DNA from: Verrucomicrobiota bacterium JB022
Lineage (GTDB): Bacteria; Verrucomicrobiota; Verrucomicrobiia; Opitutales; Oceanipulchritudinaceae
Direction: 5' to 3'
Assembly: GCA_030673845.1 (NCBI GenBank)
Contig: JAUTCQ010000016.1
Location: 48,986 to 112,985 of the forward strand
DNA: 64,000 bases
Shown here: positions 8,854-21,155 of the stretch, piece by piece
How the letters are laid out: each line of letters opens with the position of its first letter
How positions within the stretch are numbered: the stretch's first letter is position 1
Notes under the pieces: generated by a model
Databases searched by the model: none
Told to the model about the DNA's origin: nothing
What the model saw: only the letters and a program-made list of their open reading frames with translations
Position numbers and translations under genes: made by a program

Positions 8854-8995
8854 GAGTTTTGGGGGTTGGGTAGACCCTCGACGATGCCCCGCCGCCCGCA
8901 CCCGCTCAATGCGCCCCCTGTGCGCATCGTTGCGCTGTTTGCCTCCCGTTTGGTAGGTTTGGTTCTCGCCATTTCTGACCGACAAGGCGCGCGGA

Positions 8996-9032
8996 GCATC
9001 CGCGTGAATCCTCGTTTGATCCGCAGCTAAAT
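8996..9032. repeat. Partial copy of the dispersed CCGCAGAT-type repeat
   Basis: The segment GCATCCGCGTGAATC to GATCCGCAGCTAAATA resembles the right arm of the inverted repeat at 10406-10496. It lies in the 259-bp gap between the pectinesterase and the RNA methyltransferase; I see nothing else certain in that gap. Confidence 0.5.
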
Positions 9033-9112
9033 AACACCCGCACCCACGCCGCTTTCCCGCCCCACATCCGCCTTGCCATGGAGGCGGGGAGGGGACATGG
9101 TGATGGGTTTTC

Positions 9113-10396
9113 ATGTTGAAGCCGCCGAAGAATTTTGTCCCGACGCCGTTCGAGTATCACCAGGAAATCGAACTGACGATCCATGACCTGACGAACCTGG
9201 GCGAGGGCGTAGGCCGCGTCGACAACTGGGTCGTGATGGTGCCGTTTGCCCTGCCCGGCGAGCGCGTCAAGGCGCGCGTGTGGCGCAACAAGAAGAACTA
9301 CTCCGACGCCGACCTCGTGGAGGTGTTGGAGCCGTCGCCCGACCGCCAGGACCCCCCATGCCCGATCTTTGGCCAGTGCGGCGGCTGTCAGTATCAACAC
9401 TACAGCTACGACCGCCAGCTCGACTGGAAGACCAAGCAGATCGCCGACCTCATCCGCCGGATCGGCAAGCTGCCCGTCTACCCCAAGATCGAAGGCGCCG
9501 AGGCCCCCAACTCCCACGCACTGGGGGTCGAGCGCTGCCACGGTTCGCCCAAGCAATACGGCTACCGCAGCAAGATCACGCCGCACTACCCACGCCCCGA
9601 GCCGGGCAAGGATTTCCCCATCGGCTTCCAGTATGCCGCCAGCCGCGCGATTATCGACGTGCCGCAATGCCCGATCGCCAGCGATGCCATCAACGCGGCC
9701 CTGCCGGGCGAGCGCCAGCGTATCCGCGATGACGCCCCGTTGGGCAAGAAAAAGATGGGCGGCACCCTGCTGATGCGCGATGCCGAAGAGGGCGTGGTGA
9801 CAAACAATCGCGCGACGGTGACCGAAGAAGTCTTCGGCAAGCGCTTCCAGTTTGTTGCCGGTGAGTTCTTCCAGAACAACCCGCACATCCTGCCCGACAT
9901 GGTGCAGTATGCCCTCGATCAGGCCGCCGCGCCGCTCGAAAACGGCACCAGCCCGCGCTACCTCTGCGACACCTATTGCGGGGTCGGCGTCTTCGGGATC
10001 TGCGGGGCCGACCGCTTCGACCTCGTCTACGGGGTGGAGGTCAGCGACACCGCCGTCAAGCTGGCCCGCGCCAACGCCGCGTTGAACCAGGTGCGCAACA
10101 TCTCGTTCTTCTCCGGCGAATCGCAGCGTATCTTTGCGAACCTCAACTCGCCTGCCGACCAGACCGTGATGCTGATCGACCCGCCCCGCAAGGGCTGCGA
10201 CACCGTCTTCCTGCGCCAGCTCTTCCGCTACGGCCCGGCCCGCGTGGTCTACGTCAGCTGCGGCCCGGACACCCAAGCCCGCGACCTGGAGGACTTCGTG
10301 CGCGCCGGCTACATGCCCACCCGCATCCAGCCCTTCGACCTCTTCCCGCAAACCCGCCACATCGAGAACGTCATCACGCTCGACAAGGCGATGTAG
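9113..10396 (+). CDS. RlmD/RumA-type 23S rRNA (uracil-5)-methyltransferase family protein
   Basis: A 427-residue class I SAM-dependent RNA methyltransferase of the TrmA/RlmC/RlmD family. An N-terminal TRAM domain (about 15-75: EIELTIHDLTNLGEGVGRV) is followed by a cysteine cluster, CPIFGQCGGCQYQHY, expected to bind [4Fe-4S]. The SAM domain shows DTYCGVGVFGI; the motif LIDPPRKGCD and the catalytic Cys in YVSCGPDTQARDL are intact. The end PFDLFPQTRHIENV is typical. The family makes 5-methyluridine in 23S rRNA or tRNA; which base is methylated cannot be read from the sequence. It stands alone, divergent from the pectinesterase. Confidence 0.92.
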   Translation: MLKPPKNFVPTPFEYHQEIELTIHDLTNLGEGVGRVDNWVVMVPFALPGERVKARVWRNKKNYSDADLVEVLEPSPDRQDPPCPIFGQCGGCQYQHYSYDRQLDWKTKQIADLIRRIGKLPVYPKIEGAEAPNSHALGVERCHGSPKQYGYRSKITPHYPRPEPGKDFPIGFQYAASRAIIDVPQCPIASDAINAALPGERQRIRDDAPLGKKKMGGTLLMRDAEEGVVTNNRATVTEEVFGKRFQFVAGEFFQNNPHILPDMVQYALDQAAAPLENGTSPRYLCDTYCGVGVFGICGADRFDLVYGVEVSDTAVKLARANAALNQVRNISFFSGESQRIFANLNSPADQTVMLIDPPRKGCDTVFLRQLFRYGPARVVYVSCGPDTQARDLEDFVRAGYMPTRIQPFDLFPQTRHIENVITLDKAM

Positions 10397-10405
10397 CCAG
10401 AATTG

Positions 10406-10496
10406 AGCCGCAGATAGACGCAGATTTGCGCAGATGACGGAGACCGGTTTTGGAGATCTGGCTTTCATCCGCGAAAATCCGCGTGCATCTGCGGCT
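10406..10496. repeat. Imperfect inverted repeat with 32-bp arms
   Basis: The left arm 10406-10437 begins AGCCGCAGATAGACGCAG. The right arm 10465-10496 is its near-complete reverse complement and ends GCATCTGCGGCT. Only a few positions differ. It fills much of the gap between the methyltransferase and the SNF2 gene and looks like a small non-coding mobile or REP-like element. Confidence 0.8.
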
Positions 10497-10597
10497 AAAA
10501 CTCCCTCCTGCTTCACCTGGCACCCTGCCCAAACCGCCTGCCTCGATTAAAGGCTTGAAGGGCTGGCCGGGGTGGGCGAGGCTAATCGGCTTTGCTC

Positions 10598-13720
<3,123 letters not shown>

Positions 13721-13726
13721 AGGGGG

Positions 13727-13746
13727 AATGCCTCAGGGCATTGTTT
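13727..13746 (+). terminator. Weak terminator-like hairpin after the SNF2 gene
   Basis: AATGCC TCAG GGCATT followed by GTTT. The stem is short and AT-containing, so this is tentative. Confidence 0.4.
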
Positions 13747-13840
13747 AACCACAGAAAGCACATAAGCCACAAAAAGTTTCAGATGCGGTCCTCAAAGGAG
13801 GCCACCTCCAATCTTTTCTTGGTGTCTTTGTGCTTTGGTG
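13747..13840. repeat. Dispersed imperfect inverted repeat (ACCACAGAAAGCACA type)
   Basis: The left arm near 13749-13776 (CCACAGAAAGCACATAAGCC) matches, with mismatches, the reverse complement of the right arm near 13813-13840 (TTGGTGTCTTTGTGCTTTGG). A related arm pair occurs near 61383-61460. Confidence 0.6.
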
Positions 13841-13865
13841 AGATACATTTTCCTGTATGGGTCAC

Positions 13866-13893
13866 AAAAAAGCCGCCCGGGCTTCCGGGCGGC
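13866..13893 (-). terminator. Rho-independent terminator of the HPF gene
   Basis: On the minus strand GCCGCCCGG and CCGGGCGGC form a nine-base stem with a four-base loop, followed by TTTTTTG. Confidence 0.9.
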
Positions 13894-13930
13894 GTAAAAT
13901 GGCAAGATAATGCTGCGTTGCCGGGTGGTA

Positions 13931-14305
13931 TCAAGCGGTCTGCACCTTCGGCAGGCCAGCGGGGATTTCCACCGCGTGGGTTTGCTTGCGCTTCACGCGG
14001 GCGAGGCGGTGGCGGCGGCGCAGCAGGCGATCCAACTTTTGGGTCATTCCGTCAATGGACTTGTAGAGGTCGTGGCTATGTTCGTTCACGATCATGTCGT
14101 TTCCGCGGATCTCGATTAGTCCCTTGGCGCTATATTCCTTTTCCTTACGGCCATCGGGGGTGTGCCCGAGCTCAACGCGGATTCGAATGATATTGGATTC
14201 GTGCTCAAACAGCTTGGCCACCTTTTCCTGCACCATGGTCTTGAGAGCATCGGTCAGTTCGAGGTGGTTGCCGGAGATAATCACATCATTCGCGCGGTTG
14301 TTCAT
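13931..14305 (-). CDS. hpf: Ribosome hibernation-promoting factor (short form)
   Basis: A 124-residue HPF/YfiA-type protein. It starts NNRANDVIISGNHLELTDAL and has the family features VAKLFEHESNIIRIRVELG, KGLIEIRGNDMIVNEHSHDL and DLYKSIDGMTQKLDRLLRRR. It binds the 30S decoding region and silences or dimerises ribosomes in slow growth. The length matches short HPF rather than the long form with a C-terminal dimerisation domain. AAGGAG lies upstream of the ATG with good spacing. It is a single-gene unit with its own terminator. Confidence 0.93.
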   Translation of the reverse strand: MNNRANDVIISGNHLELTDALKTMVQEKVAKLFEHESNIIRIRVELGHTPDGRKEKEYSAKGLIEIRGNDMIVNEHSHDLYKSIDGMTQKLDRLLRRRHRLARVKRKQTHAVEIPAGLPKVQTA

Positions 14306-14541
14306 GGGAATGCTCCTTTGTAGTTTTAGTATGCTTATTATTGGTGCGTTAGTATTCCTCCGTTAGACGGTAGGAAAGAGTAGAAAGTAGCCGCAGGCGG
14401 TTAGGCGTGCGCGGCGGTGTTGATGTCAGGGGCAGGGTGAGAGCTTGCGATCAACAACACCATCGCTGGCGGTATGCGCCGGAGGCTCGTTGTCGCGTAA
14501 AACTTCGTTGCCCCGCGCGTAGATTGCCACATTGGTAAGGC
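14306..14541. other. Intergenic region, nothing recognised beyond flanking start regions
   Basis: The gap lies between the divergent hpf and SDR genes and should hold both promoters. I see no RNA gene, terminator or clear operator in it. Confidence 0.5.
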
Positions 14542-15375
14542 ATGAACGCGCTCCAGAAAACACTGAACCCATATAGCACCGTGGTGCTGACCGGAGGCTC
14601 ATCTGGAATCGGGAGATCCTTCATCGAAGCTATACAAGGTTTAAATCCGACCGCGTTCATTTGCAACCTTTCTCGGTCATCTCCTGAAAAAAAGTTGCTG
14701 TCCGAACGGGTGCGGCACATCAAGTGTGACCTCGAAAAACGCGACGCCGTTCAAACCCTGCTGCCGATTTTGGAGCCCTGGCTGGAAGAGCGCCTCAGTG
14801 CAGGTAAGTTATTGCTCATCAACAACAGCGGTTTCGGTAGCTTTGGGCCCTTTCCCGAGCCGAACCTGGGGCACCAGCTGGGCATGGTCGACCTTAACGT
14901 GCGCGCGGTGGTGGAGCTGACGGGCGCGCTACAACCCTACCTGGAGCGGCAGGGCGGGGCGGTGATCAACGTCGCCAGCACGGCTGCCTTCCAGCCCACG
15001 CCCTACCTCGCGACCTATGCCGCGACGAAGGCCTTCGTGCTGCACTGGAGCCTCGCGCTGCACACCGACTGGCGCAGCAAAGGCATCCAGGTGATGGCGC
15101 TCTGCCCGGGCCCGACCGAGAGCCGCTTTTTTGCGCGCGCCGGTTTTAGCCAGGCCCCCAATGCTGTGCGCGGGCAGACGGCCCCTCAAGTGGTGGAGGA
15201 AGCGCTGCGAGCCCTCGGCAAAGGGCGCTCGCTCTGTGTCACGGGCGGCACAAATCGCTTGCTCGCGGCGGTTTCCAGTCGCTTGCCCAAGGCCCTGCAG
15301 GCCCCGGTCGCGCAGTGGGCGATCCGCCGCAGCGGGATCGTTGAGCGTTCCGAGGCTCAAAAGCGGACGCAGTAG
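14542..15375 (+). CDS. Short-chain dehydrogenase/reductase (SDR)
   Basis: A 277-residue classical SDR. The nucleotide-binding motif is VVLTGGSSGIGRSF, followed by LLINNSGFGSFGP (NNxG motif), the catalytic Ser region INVASTAAFQ and YAATKAF (YxxxK). The motif VMALCPGPTESRFF is typical of DltE-like or 3-ketoacyl-type SDRs of about this length. The C-terminal 60 residues are basic and could contact membrane or lipid. The substrate cannot be read from the sequence. GGTAAGGC just upstream of the ATG can serve as the ribosome site. Confidence 0.88.
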   Translation: MNALQKTLNPYSTVVLTGGSSGIGRSFIEAIQGLNPTAFICNLSRSSPEKKLLSERVRHIKCDLEKRDAVQTLLPILEPWLEERLSAGKLLLINNSGFGSFGPFPEPNLGHQLGMVDLNVRAVVELTGALQPYLERQGGAVINVASTAAFQPTPYLATYAATKAFVLHWSLALHTDWRSKGIQVMALCPGPTESRFFARAGFSQAPNAVRGQTAPQVVEEALRALGKGRSLCVTGGTNRLLAAVSSRLPKALQAPVAQWAIRRSGIVERSEAQKRTQ

Positions 15376-15380
15376 GCGCG

Positions 15381-15394
15381 CTATTATATAATAG
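15381..15394. promoter_or_regulatory. AT-rich 14-bp palindrome, possible -10 region or operator
   Basis: CTATTATATAATAG is a perfect palindrome containing TATAAT, six bases after the SDR stop and about 60 bp before the pseudouridine synthase start. It could be a promoter element or operator for that gene. Confidence 0.4.
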
Positions 15395-15456
15395 AGGCGG
15401 CAACGCGTTGCATTTTCGGCGTGCAACTGCGCGCAATCTGGCAAGGCTGCCTCCTC

Positions 15457-16227
15457 ATGCCCGCGCCCTCCCTATTGCTCGAGACCGAAGCCGCCTTGAT
15501 CCAGCCCGAGTGGCTCGAAGAATGGATCGTGGTGGACGACAACGATGTGCTGGTGCTGAACAAGCCCGGCTGGGTCGTCTGCCACCCCTCCAAAAACGGC
15601 CCATGGTCTTCGCTCGTAGGGGCAGTGGGTGAGTGGCGGCAGCTCAAGCGCGTGCACCTCGTGGCCCGGCTCGACCGCGAGACTTCAGGCCTCGTCGTAC
15701 TTGCCAAGCACCGCCTGGCCGCGCGCAACCTGCAGATGGCACTGGAGGCCCGAAGCGTCACCAAGCGCTACCTCGCCTTCCTCGAAGGCGTACTGGAGCA
15801 GCCGGTGACGGTCGATGAGCCGATTGGCAAAGATCCGTTCAGCGAAGTGGCCGTGATGCAGATGGTGCGCCCCGAGCGCCGAGGGCAGACCGCGCAGACC
15901 CATTTCGAGCCGCTCTCGAACAACGGGCGAGTTACGCTCGCCATGGTGACGCCGCATACGGGGCGCAAGCACCAGATCCGCGTGCACGCGGCCTGGCTGG
16001 GCCACCCAGTGGTGGGCGACAAGATTTACGGCGGGCACCCCCAGGCCTACCTCGACTTTATCCGCCAGGGCTGGACCGCCCAGATGGCCGCCACGCTGCG
16101 CTGGCCGCGGCAGGCGCTTCACGCTTATGAGGTGACTTTCGAACTGGCCGACGGCCCTCGCACCTGGCGCGCACCGCTGGCGCCGGATCTGGCAGATTTT
16201 GCGAGCATTGAGGGATTGTCCTTATAA
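15457..16227 (+). CDS. RluA-family pseudouridine synthase without S4 domain
   Basis: About 256 residues from the ATG at 15457 (an in-frame GTG lies at 15421). It converts uridine to pseudouridine in structured RNA. The catalytic motif HLVARLDRETSGLVVLAK contains the invariant Asp; DVLVLNKPGWVVCHPS precedes it, and HTGRKHQIRVHAAWLGHP follows, both diagnostic of the RluA family. No N-terminal S4 domain is present, as in RluA or TruC types. The target RNA cannot be assigned. Confidence 0.9.
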   Translation: MPAPSLLLETEAALIQPEWLEEWIVVDDNDVLVLNKPGWVVCHPSKNGPWSSLVGAVGEWRQLKRVHLVARLDRETSGLVVLAKHRLAARNLQMALEARSVTKRYLAFLEGVLEQPVTVDEPIGKDPFSEVAVMQMVRPERRGQTAQTHFEPLSNNGRVTLAMVTPHTGRKHQIRVHAAWLGHPVVGDKIYGGHPQAYLDFIRQGWTAQMAATLRWPRQALHAYEVTFELADGPRTWRAPLAPDLADFASIEGLSL

Positions 16228-16314
16228 AGCGCGCATTTGCACTGTTGGCGGAGCGAATATGGCCGATTTTTTGGCTAGGAGACCAAGAACGACTCCGTTT
16301 CCCTTCTTCCCCAC

Positions 16315-18603
16315 GTGAAACTGCTGCCCAAATTTTCCCTCGTGCTGGTGGGAACAGCTGGCCTGATCCTGCTGTTGCTGGCGGCTGCGATTGTGCGCTG
16401 GGACCGCGCCTACGGAGAGTTGTTCGAGCACCTGCTGGCGGAAAAGGAGAGCCAGACGACGGGTGTGCTCGCCCTGAAGACCCAGAGCCTGAAAAACTTT
16501 GCCTACGACTATAGCTGGTGGGAAGATACCATCGATTTTGTCAAAAACCCGACTGATGAGTGGTGGACGGAGGAGATCGAGGGCGTGCCGGCGCTCTTTG
16601 AGGCCGACCTGACGTGGTTTTACAACAAGGCGGGCCAGCTCGTCTACGAGCGCAACGACCGCAATGAAATCGAAGTTGCCTCTTTTGCCATCCCCGACGG
16701 GCAGGTTCTGGAATGGATGCGCGACCTCACTTACCCCCACTTTTTCGCGGAAACGCCGTATGGGGTGATTGAATTGGCGGGTTCGCCCCTGCAGCCGGGC
16801 GAAGACCTGGAGCGCACCACGCCGGCCCAAGGCATGATGTTTGCCGGTCGCTTCCATACCGACGAATTTGTCTATCAGGTGGAAGAGCTGACGGGCAGCC
16901 GCGTCCACTATGCCCCGGCCACCGACGATGGAGGCATCGCATCGCCCGACATACCGCAACACCACGGCCGTCAGCTGCGGACCGTCGTCCCGCTGCAGGG
17001 GCTCGATGGGGAGGTTTTCGGTGCGGCGATCTACGAATACCAGACGGAGATTTTCGGACTTTTCGACCAGCACCTGCGCTCCGTCGTCTTTTTGGTGGCG
17101 GCCATCATCATCGTCATGGCGGTGGCACTGGCCTTTACCTTGCCCACGCTCGTGCTCAACCCCATCGCCCGCCTCCGTGCCTCGATGACAGAGCAGCAGG
17201 AGCGGCCGCTTTATCCTTTGCTCGATCGTGGCGACGAATTGGGCCAGCTTGCGCAGCTGGTGCGCGACTTTTTCCAGCAGAAGCGCGTGCTGACGCAGGA
17301 GTCTGCCGCCCGCGCGAAGGCGGTGAAGGAGGCCGAAGAAGCCGCCCGCGAGGCCCGTCGACTGGAACGCGTGAAGTCCGAGTTCCTCGCGACGATGAGC
17401 CATGAGATCCGCACCCCCATGAACGCCGTGGTCGGTTTTTCGGAGCTGCTGCGCGAGGGTAACCTGCCGGAGGAAGAGCGCGAATACGCCACCATCGTGG
17501 TCGAGAACAGCTATGCACTGCTTCACTTGCTCGACGATATCCTCGACTATTCGAAGCTCGATTCGAGCAGGCTGGAGCTGCAGCTGGAGTGTATCGACCT
17601 GCGCAAATTCGCCGCCCAGATCGTTTCCACCTATCAGGCGAAGGCGCGGACCCGTAACCTGTTGCTGACCCTGCAGCTCGATCCTCGCCTGCCACAGCAT
17701 GTGGAAGTCGATAGCGCCCGCTTGCGGCAGATCCTCAACAACCTGGTCGACAACGGGATCAAGTTTACCGAGCGCGGCTCCGTGCGCCTGAGCCTGGAGC
17801 CCGAAGGGGAGTGGCGGCCGGGCGAAAAAGCTTCGATCCAGTTTACGGTGCGCGATACCGGCATCGGTATCCGCGATGAGCAGCAGCGCCAGATTTTCGA
17901 GCCCTTTACGCAGGCCGACAGCTCCACCACGCGTCGTTTTGGCGGCACCGGCCTCGGGCTGGCGATCAGCTCACGGCTCGTGTCGCTGATGGGCGGCCTG
18001 TTGAAGGTCGACTCTGCTTATGGCCGCGGCTCCACCTTCAGTTTCAGCCTCGCCCTGCCCACTGCGGGCGAGAAGTCGACCGAAAAGGCGGGCGAGCAGG
18101 AAAACGGGCGCGCCAATCTTCGCCTGGCCGATACCGTGCCGCTGCACATCCTGGTGGTGGAAGACAACCCGACCTCGGGCCAGTTGATCCACATCCACCT
18201 GCGGCGCCTCGGCTACCAGCCCGTGCTCGTGATGGACGGCCTGGAGGCTTTGGAGCGGGTGCAGAAGGAGCGGTTCGACCTCATCCTGCTCGATTTGCAA
18301 ATGCCACGTATGGACGGCTGGACCTTTGTCAACCAGCTCCGCACCTTGCCCCGCTGCCCGTGGGTGCAGCAGGTAAAGCTGATCGCCGTTTCCGCCAATA
18401 AATTACGCGTCGAGACCTCGGCGCTGGTCATCGCAGGCATCCACGGCTTCGTCAGCAAGCCCTACACCTTCGGCGCGCTGGTCAACGAAATCCGCCGGGT
18501 ATGCGCGCCGGAGATTACCCCGCCGGAAGGCCCGCCGCGCAGCCGTGACGACGTTACTCTTGGGTCTTCGGAGCTTCCGCCAGCTGGCGAATCAGCCAAT
18601 TGA
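16315..18603 (+). CDS. CHASE4-HAMP hybrid histidine kinase with receiver domain
   Basis: A 762-residue membrane sensor kinase starting at GTG. TM1 spans about residues 8-27 (LVLVGTAGLILLLLAAAIV). The periplasmic CHASE4-type sensor has FAYDYSWWEDTIDFV. TM2 (about 256-280) leads into a HAMP and coiled linker. The phospho-acceptor His363 lies in TMSHEIRTPMNAVVGFSELL. HATPase motifs are intact: NNLVDNGIKFTE, DTGIGIRDEQ and GGTGLGLAISSRL. A C-terminal receiver carries Asp660 in LILLDLQMPRMDG. No partner regulator is adjacent, so output probably passes through a phosphorelay elsewhere. Its last 50 bases overlap the 3' end of the opposing peptidase gene. Confidence 0.93.
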   Translation: MKLLPKFSLVLVGTAGLILLLLAAAIVRWDRAYGELFEHLLAEKESQTTGVLALKTQSLKNFAYDYSWWEDTIDFVKNPTDEWWTEEIEGVPALFEADLTWFYNKAGQLVYERNDRNEIEVASFAIPDGQVLEWMRDLTYPHFFAETPYGVIELAGSPLQPGEDLERTTPAQGMMFAGRFHTDEFVYQVEELTGSRVHYAPATDDGGIASPDIPQHHGRQLRTVVPLQGLDGEVFGAAIYEYQTEIFGLFDQHLRSVVFLVAAIIIVMAVALAFTLPTLVLNPIARLRASMTEQQERPLYPLLDRGDELGQLAQLVRDFFQQKRVLTQESAARAKAVKEAEEAAREARRLERVKSEFLATMSHEIRTPMNAVVGFSELLREGNLPEEEREYATIVVENSYALLHLLDDILDYSKLDSSRLELQLECIDLRKFAAQIVSTYQAKARTRNLLLTLQLDPRLPQHVEVDSARLRQILNNLVDNGIKFTERGSVRLSLEPEGEWRPGEKASIQFTVRDTGIGIRDEQQRQIFEPFTQADSSTTRRFGGTGLGLAISSRLVSLMGGLLKVDSAYGRGSTFSFSLALPTAGEKSTEKAGEQENGRANLRLADTVPLHILVVEDNPTSGQLIHIHLRRLGYQPVLVMDGLEALERVQKERFDLILLDLQMPRMDGWTFVNQLRTLPRCPWVQQVKLIAVSANKLRVETSALVIAGIHGFVSKPYTFGALVNEIRRVCAPEITPPEGPPRSRDDVTLGSSELPPAGESAN

Positions 18604-19357
18604 CGGCCGCCTCGACCGCTGCGCTCTGGCAGGCCACGCGGTCGACAATGTTGGCCGAGGTACTCGGGGTCTCAAAGGTATAGCACCACGGGGTGTGGTG
18701 CCGCATGAGGTGGATGGCTTCGGGCAAGTCGTCGCGCCAGTCGGTGGTGTGCTCCAGCGGCGGTTGCATCAGCCCCTCGTTGGCGGGCATGCCGTCGATC
18801 TCCGGGCTCATGTCGAGCGGCAGGTGCTCGGCCCCGGCGGCCAGCAGATCGCGGGCGGGGGAGGCAAAACCGTGCGTGCGGCGGCGCGCGTCATTGTCGG
18901 CCAGGTGCTGCGGCCCCAGCTCGTAGAGATAAAAGCCGGAGCTCTCGAAATCTTCGTGCAGGCACAGCGCCAGGTCGAACGTGCGCTGGCCCAGCCATGC
19001 CTGGTGCGCGACGGCTTCGGGCGTGCTCGGGGTGGGGCCGTAGCTGCGGTTTACGTCCTGGCCCTTGTCGTTTTCGCGCGTCTTGGCCTCCAGCCCCAGC
19101 GGGTTGACGAGCGGCACGATGTAGTAGGCCACGTCGTCGCGAAAGGCCTTGCGGCGCAGCAGGTCCAGCACTGCCAGCGGTCCGGCGGGCTCGTCGCCAT
19201 GCACCCCGGCGGAGATATAGACGTGGGCCTTGGGCTGCTCCGGCTCGCGGACCAGCGCAATCAGGCCATGTTCTTCTCGCTGGCCATAAAACTCTGCCTT
19301 GAAGCCGGCCCGGCGGGCGGCGTCCTGCAGGCGTTCGCTCAGTTCCTTTACGCGCAT
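18554..19357 (-). CDS. M14-family zinc carboxypeptidase-like protein
   Basis: About 267 residues. Zinc-peptidase features in order: YISAGVHGDEPAGPLAVL (HxxE zinc ligands), PLVNPLGLEAKTREN and GQDVNRSYG (substrate binding), CLHEDFESSGFYLYE (third zinc ligand His), and TFETPSTSANIV with a candidate catalytic Glu. This fits the M14/AstE-AspA-like group, which removes C-terminal residues or deacylates small substrates. No signal peptide is seen, so it is probably cytoplasmic, perhaps acting on peptidoglycan peptides or small amides. I chose Met at 19357 over an upstream Met at 19393. Confidence 0.85.
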   Translation of the reverse strand: MRVKELSERLQDAARRAGFKAEFYGQREEHGLIALVREPEQPKAHVYISAGVHGDEPAGPLAVLDLLRRKAFRDDVAYYIVPLVNPLGLEAKTRENDKGQDVNRSYGPTPSTPEAVAHQAWLGQRTFDLALCLHEDFESSGFYLYELGPQHLADNDARRRTHGFASPARDLLAAGAEHLPLDMSPEIDGMPANEGLMQPPLEHTTDWRDDLPEAIHLMRHHTPWCYTFETPSTSANIVDRVACQSAAVEAAVNWLIRQLAEAPKTQE

Positions 19358-19405
19358 GATCCCGAATGAAGGGCAGAACGGGCGTTCTGGCAAGCTGCGG
19401 CTGCG

Positions 19406-20278
19406 CTAGCTGCCCTGATGCCCATCGGCCTGTTGCAGGCGCGAAGGCGTATCGCCCGTCCAGCGCAGCTTGTTGCGCAAAACCTCAAAGTGCGAGTGGC
19501 CTGCGGGCTGGACGAGGTCGAGCGTGCAGCTGGTGCAGATGTGGACCTCCACCGGAAAGCTGTCCGGATCGCGCGAAAGTTCGCGGCCATCGGCGGAAAT
19601 CTGCATCCCCGTCACCGGGCGCTCGATATTGACCGTCACCACCCGGCTGTGGGGCAGCACGATGGCGCGGTTGGAAAGCGTGTGGGGGTTGATCGGCGTG
19701 AGCAGCAGCCCGTGCGTCTCCGGGTGGACGATGGGGCCCCCTGCCGCGAGGTTGTAGGCGGTGGAGCCGGTGGGGGTCGAGAAGATCAGCCCGTCGGCGT
19801 GGTAGTGGTTCACCAGGCGGCCTTTTTGCGCCACTTCCAGCCGCACGAGGCGCGAGGAGTAGGTCTTGATCACCAGATCGTTGAGCGCCAGCATCGGCTC
19901 GCCGTTGTGCAGCTTGCACTCGATCATGGTGCGCGGGCTCAGCTCGAACTCGCCTCGCAGCACCAGCGGCCAGTGCAGCGTGATCTCCTGCGTGGTAAAG
20001 TGGGCCATGAAGCCGAGCGTGCCCAGGTTGATGCCCATGACGGGCACCTTGGCCTGAGCGGCGGCGCTGGCTACGCCGAGGATCGAGCCGTCTCCCCCGA
20101 TCACCACCACCAGCTTGAAGCCTTCGAGCGATTTCGGGTTGCTGGGGTAGTTGGGCATGATGCTGCCCTCCACCCCCAGCTTCTGGGCGTTCTGGAGCAG
20201 GGTGCGAGCAAGCTCTTCCGCTCCCGGCTTGGAAATATTGGGGACGATGGCGATGGGCGAGAGCAACGGTTGGGTCAT
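19406..20278 (-). CDS. nadK: NAD kinase
   Basis: A 290-residue ATP-NAD kinase that makes NADP. It shows [17 protein letters not shown] (GGDGS), [21 protein letters not shown] (NE/D motif), [20 protein letters not shown] and ISADGRELS, all diagnostic. Length is normal for the family. Its start overlaps the stop of the upstream TlyA-like gene by four bases, so the two are co-translated; tlyA-nadK pairing is common in bacteria. Confidence 0.95.
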   Translation of the reverse strand: MTQPLLSPIAIVPNISKPGAEELARTLLQNAQKLGVEGSIMPNYPSNPKSLEGFKLVVVIGGDGSILGVASAAAQAKVPVMGINLGTLGFMAHFTTQEITLHWPLVLRGEFELSPRTMIECKLHNGEPMLALNDLVIKTYSSRLVRLEVAQKGRLVNHYHADGLIFSTPTGSTAYNLAAGGPIVHPETHGLLLTPINPHTLSNRAIVLPHSRVVTVNIERPVTGMQISADGRELSRDPDSFPVEVHICTSCTLDLVQPAGHSHFEVLRNKLRWTGDTPSRLQQADGHQGS

Positions 20279-21075
20279 GCGACGGGCGCAATTTCAACCA
20301 CTTCTCCGTCCGACGCAACCTTCTTCCAACCCAGCAGGAACTCTCGGTTGCCGTCCATGCCCTCGATCGGGGATTCGCACTGGCCGATCAACTCGGCCCA
20401 AGGCATGTGCTGCTCGGCAAAGTCCTTGATCTTGTCGATCACCGCCTCGTGGATCGCCGGGTCGCGAATGATGCCGTGGCCCATGTCGACTTCCTTCTTG
20501 CCCGCTTCGAACTGAGGCTTGACGAGCGCCACGAGAAAACCGTCGGGCCGCACGCGGTTCCAGGCCGGGCCGAGGATCAGCGTCAACGAGATAAAAGAGA
20601 GGTCCATCACCACGAGGTCGTAGGTTGGGTAGGGCAGCTCCATCTCGTCGAGATGCCGGGCATTGACGCGCTCGAAATTCGTTACGCGCGGGTCCTGCCG
20701 CAGCTTGTAATGTAGTTGACCGTGCCCTACATCCACGCAGGTCGAGTCGGCCGCTCCCGCCTGCAGCAGGCAATCGGTAAAGCCGCCGGTGGAGGCGCCC
20801 ACGTCGAGGATGTGCCAGCCCGTGACGTCCATCGGGTAGCGCTCGAAAAAGCCGGCCATCTTTTCGCCCCCGCGGCTGACGAAGCGCGGCGGCTGGATCA
20901 CCGTCAGCTCCAGATCGCTCGGGTAGGTCTTGCCCGCCTTGTCGAGCACCTCCGTGCCATGGCGGACTTTGCCAGCCATGATGAGGGCCTTGGCCTGTTC
21001 GCGGGAAGTCGCCAGCTCCTGCGCAACGAGGAGGGCGTCCAGACGCATCTTACGGGGTTTGCCGGCAGTCGCCAT
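20275..21075 (-). CDS. tlyA: TlyA-family rRNA 2'-O-methyltransferase
   Basis: About 266 residues. An N-terminal S4 RNA-binding domain ([20 protein letters not shown]) is followed by [10 protein letters not shown] and an FtsJ-type methyltransferase fold: [35 protein letters not shown] and [14 protein letters not shown], ending [15 protein letters not shown]. TlyA enzymes methylate 16S and/or 23S rRNA riboses. Start chosen at Met 21075; another Met lies at 21096. It overlaps nadK by four bases. Confidence 0.92.
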   Translation of the reverse strand: MATAGKPRKMRLDALLVAQELATSREQAKALIMAGKVRHGTEVLDKAGKTYPSDLELTVIQPPRFVSRGGEKMAGFFERYPMDVTGWHILDVGASTGGFTDCLLQAGAADSTCVDVGHGQLHYKLRQDPRVTNFERVNARHLDEMELPYPTYDLVVMDLSFISLTLILGPAWNRVRPDGFLVALVKPQFEAGKKEVDMGHGIIRDPAIHEAVIDKIKDFAEQHMPWAELIGQCESPIEGMDGNREFLLGWKKVASDGEVVEIAPVA

Positions 21076-21103
21076 GCCGTAATGAGGTCGCTTCAAAAGC
21101 CGG

Positions 21104-21144
21104 TGTCAACGCCGAAGCTCCCGGCTTCAAGGGGCGTAACGTCA
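21104..21144. repeat. Left copy of a split direct repeat flanking a methyltransferase gene
   Basis: TGTCAACGCCGAAG at 21104-21117 and CGTAACGTCA at 21135-21144. The same two words in the same order occur at 21883-21925, on the other side of the methyltransferase gene. Confidence 0.65.
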
Positions 21145-21155
21145 CGACCCCCGGC

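Noticed and set aside
8906..10516. A 536-residue minus-strand frame across the RNA methyltransferase gene
   Set aside because: Antisense of a well-supported gene; low-complexity translation with no recognisable domain.
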